Shown piece after piece: positions 1 to 6,100 of a DNA stretch of 17,511 bases. Source of the stretch: Chamaesiphon sp031376885 (GTDB taxonomy: Bacteria > Cyanobacteriota > Cyanobacteriia > Cyanobacteriales > Chamaesiphonaceae). The translations under genes and the position numbers were made by a program. Where the stretch lies: NCBI GenBank assembly GCA_031376885.1, contig JANMEL010000023.1:1-17511 (forward strand), read 5' to 3'. Each line of letters starts with the position of its first letter. The first letter of the stretch is position 1. The notes beneath the pieces are model-generated. The model ran no database searches. It was not told where the DNA came from and saw only the letters and a program-made list of their open reading frames with translations.

Positions 1-78
1 AGTCACATCACCAACAGCCTTTTGAACTTTACCTTCGGCGGTTTTAGCAGTTGCTCTAGCTTTTTCTTCGAGACTCAT
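1..78 (-). CDS. CsbD-like stress protein, N-terminal 26 residues only
   Basis: The minus strand reads from an ATG at 78-76 into the window edge and gives 26 codons beginning MSLEEKARATAKTAEGKVQK. This is the typical start of CsbD-family proteins: small, charged, Ala/Lys/Glu-rich helical proteins of about 60 residues, often induced by general stress and of unknown biochemical role. An AGGA sequence lies about 8 bases upstream of the ATG and is a reasonable ribosome binding site. The gene is cut by the window, so its C-terminus cannot be judged. It is transcribed in the same direction as the response regulator that ends at 246, with a 167-base gap, so it may or may not share a transcript with it. 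Confidence 0.75.
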   Translation of the reverse strand, partial: MSLEEKARATAKTAEGKVQKAVGDVT

Positions 79-200
79 AATAGATATTCCTATAGGTTTT
101 GATGGAAAATCAAGAAGTCAATTTAGTAACTTTTAGTTGACTTAATCTCAAACTTCTCGATATCACTACTCTACGGGACTTAACATGTTAATTCGTCTAT

Positions 201-239
201 CAAAAGAGGTGGATCCAACGATGCGATCGCGCTCTTTTG
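201..239 (-). terminator. Possible terminator hairpin after the response regulator
   Basis: CAAAAGAG at 201-208 pairs perfectly with CTCTTTTG at 232-239. The 23-base loop contains a GCGATCGC octamer (223-230). The hairpin begins 7 bases after the stop codon of the minus-strand response regulator, and the 3' arm ends in CTCTTTTG on that strand. There is no long U run and the stem is A/T-rich, so function as a terminator is only an inference. Confidence 0.3.
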
Positions 240-245
240 GTAGAG

Positions 246-1034
246 TCAATCGATTAGGCCACCTCGTAGAGCCAAAACTGCGGCATGAGTGCGATCGTCC
301 ACACAAAGTTTGTTCAAAATATGTCGAACGTGGGTTTTGACTGTGCCAACGGTGACAAATAGTTGGTCGGCAATTTCGCCATTGCTACAACCGCGCACGA
401 TTAATTGTAAGATCTGGATTTCTCGATCGGTCAAACCCGCACTACCAACTATATCCGCATAATCGCCATCCAATCCTTTGATTTGGATAGTTTTGTCTTT
501 GTCTGCTGATGAAGAGCTATTTTTGCGGAGTTGCTGAAGTACGATACTCGCGATCGCCGGATCGATCCAGGGATTGCCATCATGGGTCGATCGAATTGCT
601 TCTTCGAGTTTATTCATATTAATATCTTTCATACAATAGGCATCTGCGCCCGCTGCAAATGCCGCCATCACCGAGTCTCGATCGTTGTGCATAGTCAACA
701 TCAAAATCTTGGTTGGGAAGGGGTTATCGCCCTGATTTTCCCGAAATAGCCGCACCATTTCAATCCCATCGATATCTGGCAATCCAATATCGACGATCGC
801 TAGATCGGGTTTCGTAGTTGTTAATAGATTTAAACCCTGATAACCATTAGCAGCATCGCCAACTATTTCAATCCCATCACGGCGTTGGAGAGCGGCTTCT
901 AGTCCGACACGAGTCAATTCATGGTCTTCAACGATCGCAATCCGAATCAGTTTTTCCAAAATAATATTAAACTTCCTGCGAAATTCAGGGGATAGGGGAT
1001 CGGGGATCGGGGATGGGATGTCCTGTTTTTTCAA
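246..1034 (-). CDS. NarL/FixJ-type response regulator (REC + LuxR HTH)
   Basis: This is a DNA-binding response regulator, acting in the cytoplasm as the output of a phosphorelay. In the 262-residue reading, the receiver domain spans about 29-150. It has acidic E36/D37, the phospho-acceptor D82 (in VDIGLPDIDG), the switch T114 and the conserved K136. A linker (about 165-195) leads to a LuxR-type helix-turn-helix (about 200-260, LTDREIQILQ and TVKTHVRHILNKL). The outermost start is a TTG at 1034-1032 without a well-spaced ribosome binding site, and residues 4-16 are encoded by a GGGGATCG-type repeat. A second TTG at 959-957, just before the receiver, has AGGAAG 12 bases upstream and gives a family-typical protein of about 237 residues. 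I think it is the likelier start, with neighbouring ATT codons also possible. No cognate kinase is adjacent on this strand; the hybrid kinase at 3133 diverges from it across an insertion sequence. The target genes are unknown. Confidence 0.92.
   Translation of the reverse strand: MKKQDIPSPIPDPLSPEFRRKFNIILEKLIRIAIVEDHELTRVGLEAALQRRDGIEIVGDAANGYQGLNLLTTTKPDLAIVDIGLPDIDGIEMVRLFRENQGDNPFPTKILMLTMHNDRDSVMAAFAAGADAYCMKDINMNKLEEAIRSTHDGNPWIDPAIASIVLQQLRKNSSSSADKDKTIQIKGLDGDYADIVGSAGLTDREIQILQLIVRGCSNGEIADQLFVTVGTVKTHVRHILNKLCVDDRTHAAVLALRGGLID
987..1018. repeat. Short tandem GGGGATCG repeat
   Basis: About three imperfect copies of an 8-base unit (GGGGATAG, GGGGATCG, GGGGATGG) lie here. The same kind of G-rich GATC repeat is common between genes in cyanobacteria. 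It lies inside the extreme N-terminal extension of the response-regulator reading and translates to Pro/Asp-rich filler, which argues that this stretch is untranslated leader. Confidence 0.6.
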
Positions 1035-1238
1035 TCCCTAGCTGTTTAAAGAGTTTTCGCCGCTCTTTGCTCAAAATATTTACGCCTAAAAGTGTGTCTG
1101 AGTCCCTGTTTCAAGGGTGGCGCGGGAGTTTAACCTTAGCTATCCTAGCTTAACACAATCTGACGAAGAAGAACACTAGTACTTAGTCACAGCGCATACA
1201 AGGGATAAACAACCTACGCAGCAATTCAAATAAAGGGG

Positions 1239-1261
1239 CTAGTACTAGGCGGCATAAATAA
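1239..1261 (+). repeat. Left terminal inverted repeat of the IS630 element
   Basis: This 23-base sequence starts CTAGTACTAGGCGGC and ends ATAAATAA. It matches the reverse complement of 2518-2540 at 21 of 23 positions. The TA at 1240-1241 is the probable target-site copy. Confidence 0.85.
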
Positions 1262-1270
1262 AGCCGTATT

Positions 1271-1984
1271 TCAATTACATAATGGTTTGCCTTTGTAAGT
1301 CCATTTGAAAGGCTTTGCCATTGTGCGATTAAAGTACTCTACAAATTCTAGAATTCGAGCTTTTAGAGCGTCAGTACTAGTAAAGTTCCCTCTTCGCAAC
1401 AGCTTCCGCACCAGAATCCCGAACCAAATTTCGATCTGATTCATCCATGAGCAATGCTTGGGAGTAAAATGTATAACTAACCGATGAGTCGGATCTGCCA
1501 AAAACTCAGAGCGACTAGCCATTGAATGAAGAATACCGGATTTGCCCTTGACCCCTAACTCAATCGTGTGAGGTTCTAACCCAGCCGCAAGGCGAACTAA
1601 GGCTTCAGATTGATGAGTGTTCAGACAATCCATGACTAGATGATATTTAGCCGCATGAGGCGATTGCGCCAACAGATGACTGACATGAGACTCAAAGTCT
1701 TGCTCAGTCCGTGTATCTCCCACCGTAGCAAGGTCGATTGCACCAGTCGCGACATTGAAACTGGCAATTAAAGTCTGAGTACCATGCCGAATGTATTCAA
1801 ATTCCCTTTTTACACTACGTCCTGGTTTCATGGGTATATCTGGCATTGTTCGCTCTAAAGCTTGAATTCCGGTCATTTCATCCAGGCTCAAGGTGACTTC
1901 TCCCTCTAATGCTCGTGCTTGTGCTAGCTCGTAGACTTGACAGATATCTTCAACTTTAGGTTTGAATTGATGGTCGGGGGGGGG
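1271..1984 (-). CDS. IS630 transposase, DDE catalytic part (ORFB)
   Basis: This is the catalytic C-terminal portion of the transposase. From the C run at 1976-1984 the frame reads DHQFKPKVEDICQVYE and continues without a stop to 1271, about 234 residues. The three acidic residues of the RNase H-like fold are all visible: D in LSLDEMTG, D in VMDCLNTH, and E in CSWMNQIEIWFGIL, the last being the classic IS630 signature. The C-terminus (NRTMAKPFKWTYKGKP) is also typical of the family. An internal TTG (1891-1889) could start a shorter protein, but that would lack the link to the DNA-binding part. The region is most likely expressed as a fusion with ORFA through slippage at the C run, giving about 400 residues. 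Confidence 0.88.
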   Translation of the reverse strand, partial: PPPDHQFKPKVEDICQVYELAQARALEGEVTLSLDEMTGIQALERTMPDIPMKPGRSVKREFEYIRHGTQTLIASFNVATGAIDLATVGDTRTEQDFESHVSHLLAQSPHAAKYHLVMDCLNTHQSEALVRLAAGLEPHTIELGVKGKSGILHSMASRSEFLADPTHRLVIHFTPKHCSWMNQIEIWFGILVRKLLRRGNFTSTDALKARILEFVEYFNRTMAKPFKWTYKGKPLCN

Positions 1985-2472
1985 TTCAACCAGTAGTTAC
2001 TCTGGTAGGGTTTTAGGTCTGCTTCTTCTAATAATCGTCCGACATGTCGTTCGCTAATCGATTCGACTATCCCTTGTTTGATTAGTTCTAAAGCCAATTC
2101 TCTGGCACTCCAGTGGCTAATGGGGCGATCATACTGTGCTGGTGGGGAACAAGCGATTGCATATAGTTGAGTAATTTGTTCCATTGTGAAAGTTGCCGGA
2201 GTTCCTGGTCGAGCTTCATCTTTAAGTCGTTCTACCACAGGTACTTCTGTGACTGATAATTTGCGCCACCTAAGCCGCCACAGACGGCTCATCTCGATAC
2301 TCACCCCTAATTCTTGAGCTATTTCTACATTACTTGAACCAGTCGCCGCTTTGAGGATAATTTTGGCACGTAAGGCTATCTGTTGTGGTGTAGTTGTTCG
2401 TCTTAGTAATTGCTCCAACTCTTCACGTTCGGAGTTACTCAAGTCAATCTGGACAGCTTCAAGTTTTGGCAT
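1924..2472 (-). CDS. IS630 transposase, N-terminal DNA-binding part (ORFA)
   Basis: This 182-residue frame starts at an ATG at 2472-2470. It contains the IS630 N-terminal helix-turn-helix (about residues 33-72, NVEIAQELGVSIEMSRLW), then the KDEARPGTP linker and a second winged-helix-like region (about 95-160, ARELALELIKQGI, ISERHVGRLLEE). These domains bind the terminal inverted repeats. The family-like sequence runs to WLNPPP (161-166). After the run of nine C the frame departs from the family, reading TINSNLKL before stopping at 1924, while the expected continuation lies in the -1 frame. The tail after residue 166 is therefore a frameshift product or a translation by-product. No clear ribosome binding site is seen before the ATG. 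Confidence 0.85.
   Translation of the reverse strand: MPKLEAVQIDLSNSEREELEQLLRRTTTPQQIALRAKIILKAATGSSNVEIAQELGVSIEMSRLWRLRWRKLSVTEVPVVERLKDEARPGTPATFTMEQITQLYAIACSPPAQYDRPISHWSARELALELIKQGIVESISERHVGRLLEEADLKPYQSNYWLNPPPTINSNLKLKISVKSTS
1976..1984 (-). other. C9 slippage/frameshift site joining the transposase halves
   Basis: On the minus strand nine C follow TTGAA. ORFA reads AAC CCC CCC CCG ACC, and the catalytic frame reads CCC GAC CAT. A -1 ribosomal slip, transcription slippage adding one C, or a tenth C in the DNA would restore the expected WLNPPPD junction. Whether this is programmed or a mutation cannot be told from one copy. Confidence 0.7.
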
Positions 2473-2517
2473 GATTTGTACTACTTTTACTGAAAAAGCT
2501 CTTCCTTAATCATAGGG

Positions 2518-2540
2518 TTATTTATGCCGCCCAATACTAG
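2518..2540 (-). repeat. Right terminal inverted repeat of the IS630 element
   Basis: Read on the minus strand it starts CTAGTATTGGGCGGC and ends ATAAATAA, differing from the left end at two positions. It lies 46 bases upstream of the ORFA start, so the transposase promoter must lie in or next to this end. Confidence 0.85.
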
Positions 2541-2659
2541 GAGGATCTTCTAGAGCATATTGATAACAAAACAGACTTTTCAAACAACCTCTAAAGGGTG
2601 ATGTGCCGACGCACTACGATCTGGAAAATAGTAATAGATATCTATGGAGATGAAGACAT

Positions 2660-2815
2660 ATGACTGATGGTAATAGCAGTTCTGGCCAATTAAATTACCG
2701 ATTTTGCGATCGCACATTGATAGATAGTATAAAGAAAATACTGTTAATTATTGCGATGTTCACCCTGTCCTATATAGTTGGAATAATCGATCGTCACAAT
2801 ATGATGTTAATATGA
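2660..2815 (+). CDS. Candidate 51-residue single-span membrane protein
   Basis: From an ATG at 2660 the frame is open for 51 codons to a TGA at 2813-2815. It begins MTDGNSSSGQLNYRFCDRT, continues with a hydrophobic segment (about residues 27-43, ILLIIAMFTLSYIVGII) and ends in a short polar tail (DRHNMMLI). The layout is a soluble N-terminus of about 25 residues, one transmembrane helix and a short tail; the segment is flanked by KK before it and DRH after it. GGAG at 2646-2649 lies about ten bases before the ATG, a usable ribosome binding site. No family is recognised. The alternative is a chance open frame in spacer DNA; the hydrophobic helix and ribosome binding site make translation plausible but do not prove it. 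Confidence 0.35.
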   Translation: MTDGNSSSGQLNYRFCDRTLIDSIKKILLIIAMFTLSYIVGIIDRHNMMLI

Positions 2816-3110
2816 ACCTCCCCACCTTCACACTGCCGATCGTTGAAGATATCATGGCACAACGTTTTACTTTAATTGGAAAAAACACGGCGATCGATCG
2901 AATGGGGCACGTTACACGGTAGTGGGGAGGATGTCAAGTAAGCCTGCCCTGGCAGCAATTCAAATAACTTGTGTTTAGACAGAAGATCGAGATTTCGATC
3001 GACCAAATACCATCACAATCTACCTAAAGATAGTAGCTCTAGACCCCTGAGATCGGTTAAATTAAACCATCAATTCCTCAAATCACTATGGCAACATAGC
3101 TTGATTCACC

Positions 3111-3131
3111 TTCGGAGAGGCTACGCCAACG
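3111..3131 (+). repeat. Small dispersed repeat supplying the ribosome binding site of the hybrid kinase gene
   Basis: TTCGGAGAGGCTACGCCAAC is a typical cyanobacterial dispersed repeat, with a related copy at 14990-15016. Here it ends two bases before the ATG at 3133. Its GGAGAGG (3114-3120) is the only Shine-Dalgarno-like sequence available, with a rather long 12-base spacing. Confidence 0.6.
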
Positions 3132-3132
3132 A

Positions 3133-6100
3133 ATGACATCCGAACCCTTGCCAAAATCAAGTGAGATCGATCGCTCACTACCACAATTCCCGATCGTCGG
3201 GATTGCAGCTTCGGCTGGGGGTTTGGAAGCGTTTACCCAGCTACTGAGCCATTTGCCGATCGATACGGGGATGGCATTCGTGCTGATTCTACACTTGTCA
3301 CCCGACAGGGAGAGTCTCTTGGCGGAGATTTTGACTAGAGCTACAAAAATGCTGGTGCGTCAGGTGGTGCAAGGGATGGTGCCAGAGCCAAATCGGGTGT
3401 ATGTCATTCCACCGAATACTCAGATGCGGCTAGCTGGCGGCGCATTCGAGTTATCGTGTCGTAAGAAGGTTTTTGGTAAATACATGCCTGGAGATGCCTT
3501 CCTGGTCTCTCTAGCTGCCGATCGGGGCAATCGAGGGATCGCGGTGGTCTTATCGGGGGGTGATGGTGATGGTACATCGGGTTTGACGGCAATTAAGGTC
3601 GCAGGTGGCGTGACATTCGCGCAGTGTGAGGATTCGGCCAAATTTGATAGTATGCCGACTTCGGCGATTGCCACGGGAAATGTGGATTTTGTGCTGTCGC
3701 CGGAACAAATTGCGGTAGAATTGGTCGATATCAGTCGCAATCCGCTATCGATGCGGCGGCAACCACTAATCGCCATGGATGAGCGAGACATGCTTTCGCA
3801 AGGCGAACGCTACGCGAACGGATCGGCAACTGCTTTGACGACGATCTTTGCCCTGCTGCGACAGAATACGGGTGTTGATTTTAGTTATTATAAACCCAAG
3901 ACACTCGATCGACGGATTCAACGGCGGATGTTGCTGTGCAAGCTCGATCGGTTGGAAGATTATGTGGCGTATCTAGCAGCACATCCGACTGAAGTTAAGA
4001 TCCTATACGAAGAAATCCTGATTCATGTGACTAGTTTTTTCCGCGATCCTCAAGCTTTTAAGCTGCTGGCGACTAAAGTTTTTCCGACGATTAGTCAAAA
4101 TAAGTCGGCGGAAGTACCGATTCGGATTTGGGTGGCGGGTTGTTCGACGGGGGAGGAGGTTTATTCGATCGCGATTTGTTTGTTAGAGTTCTTGTCAGAG
4201 CGCGATCTCCACCTCTCAATTCAGATTTTCGCTACAGATATTAGCGAACCTGCCATCGACACCGCCAGAGCGGGGATTTATGCCGCAGATCGGCTGGTAG
4301 ACGTTTCGCCAGAGCGTCGTCGTCGCTTCTTTTATCCAGTTGAGGGGGGGTATCACATTAGTAAGGCGGTGCGGGAACTGTGTGTATTTGCCCGTCAAGA
4401 TCTCAGTAGCGATCCGCCGTTTTCTAATGTCGATCTGATTAGCTGTCGCAATGTGATGATTTATCTCGGCGATGCACTTCAGCAACGGATTATTCCGGTC
4501 TTTCATTACAGTCTGAATGCTACTGGCTTTCTGTTGCTGGGCACATCCGAAAGTATGGGAAAGTATACGGATCTGTTTGACGTTATTGATAAAAAGCACC
4601 GCATTTATGCCAAAAATCCGATGATAACTCGATCGGCATTATCATTTACTCGAAATAATTATCCAATAGTTAAAATGAGCCGCCAAGATAGCAGCTTTGA
4701 AGATCGAAATTCCGATCTTCAGTCGCTAGTTGTGGCGGCACCAGCATTCGATCTGCAAGGTAAAATCGATCGCTTAATTGTCGATCGGTATGCGCCGATC
4801 GGGTTAGTCATCGATGATAAAATGCAGGTATTGCAACTGCGGGGCGAGATCGATCGCTATCTCAAATTAGTGTCGGGAGTTGCCAATCTTGATTTATTTC
4901 ACCTGGTAAGATCGGGTTTTTCCCTCGAACTTCGATCGGCTATTTCTCAAGCGCAACAGCAGAATCTACCCATTACTAAAACCGGAGTACAAGTCACAGA
5001 TAGCGATCGGTTGAGCAGCTTCAATCTTCAGGTGATTCCCTTTAAACTGCCGCAGGTCGAAGTCAGTTACTTTTTGGTGTTGTTTGAAGATATCCCCATG
5101 AGTAGTGAGGCAAGTTCTGAGTCGATCGAGCTACCGCAAAGCGATGTCGATCGAGATAATATCCGCCTCAGACAAGAACTCACCGCCGCTCTAGACGAAC
5201 ACCGCGCCACTCAAGAATATCTACGAGCGATCGTCCAAGAGCAAGAATATAGCAATCAAGATCTCAAAGTTGCTAATGAAGAAATCTTGTCGAGCAACGA
5301 AGAACTCCAGAGTATGAATGAGGAGCTAGAAACCGCCAAAGAAGAGATTCAAGCAACTAATGAAGAACTCCATACCACCAACGATGAACTCCGGTGCCGC
5401 AATACCGAATTAGATTTAGTCAATAACGATCTGACCAACTTGCTCTCTAGTATTAACATCCCCATTCTGATGTTAACCAACGACTTGCAAATTCGCCGCT
5501 TTACACCGATGGCGCAACGGTTATTTAACTTTATTCCCACCGATACCGGACGACCATTAAGCCATATCACCACCAATCTAAATCTACCCGACTTAGAGCC
5601 ATTAATTTTGGAAGTACTCGAAACTCTCAACGGCAAAGAACTCGAAGTCCAGACGATCGCCGGAGTATGGTACACCCTCCGCATTCGCCCCTATCGCACC
5701 ACCGAAAATCGGATCGATGGTGTAGTTATCGTTTTGATCGATATCGATGCCCTCAAGCGCAGTGCTGCCACCTTAGCGGCCGCCCGCAATTATGCCGAAG
5801 AGATCGCCGAAACCATGCAGGTACCACTCCTAGTGATCGAATCAGATTTGCGGGTGAATACCGCCAATCGAGCGTTCTGTGAGACATTTCAGGTATCCCA
5901 ACAGGAAACCAACCAAGCGACAATTTTTGAGCTGGGGAATGGGCAGTGGGATCTTCCAGGCTTGCGATCGATCCTAGAAGAGATGTTTACCACCGATCGG
6001 ATCCTCCACAACTTCGAGGTAACCCATACATTCGAGCGGATCGGCCAGAAAACGATGCTGCTCAATGGAGTAAAAATTATTACCGATGGAGATGCCAACC

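Larger units (their letters stand above)
1240..2539 (-). mobile_element. IS630-family insertion sequence with TA target duplication
   Basis: Near-perfect terminal inverted repeats lie at 1239-1261 and 2518-2540: 21 of 23 bases match, sharing a GGCGGCATAAATAA core. TA is present at both outer ends (1240-1241 and 2538-2539), as expected for IS630 elements, which insert at TA and duplicate it. A second TA pair three bases further in keeps the exact ends slightly uncertain. Taking the outer TA as target, the element is about 1296 bp. It holds one transposase split over two reading frames (ORFA at 1924-2472 and a DDE part at 1271-1984), both on the minus strand. Both ends and all three catalytic acidic residues are present, so the copy may still be mobile if the frameshift is productive. 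Confidence 0.88.
2541..3132. other. Mostly non-coding spacer between the IS and the hybrid kinase gene
   Basis: Apart from the small membrane ORF at 2660-2815, I see no recognisable gene in this 590-base stretch. It contains one GCGATCGC octamer (2705-2712). A 9-bp inverted repeat, CCTCCCCAC at 2817-2825 and GTGGGGAGG at 2922-2930, encloses a 22-codon ATG reading (2854-2922) that matches nothing I know. A copy of a 16-base sequence also found left of the IS lies at 2952-2967. A dispersed repeat sits directly before the next start codon. Confidence 0.5.

Noticed and set aside
223..230. GCGATCGC octamers here and elsewhere (for example 2705-2712 and 9337-9344).
   Set aside because: These are HIP1-type sites, abundant throughout most cyanobacterial genomes. 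They are useful as a taxonomic hint, not as local features.
1176..1183. CTAGTACT near the left end of the IS, matching the outer bases of the inverted repeat.
   Set aside because: Eight bases only, without the GGCGGCATAAATAA core. It is probably chance or a target-sequence preference rather than a second element end.
2854..2922. A 22-codon reading MAQRFTLIGKNTAIDRMGHV between a 9-bp inverted repeat.
   Set aside because: It has no ribosome binding site and no known family, and its length is common by chance.
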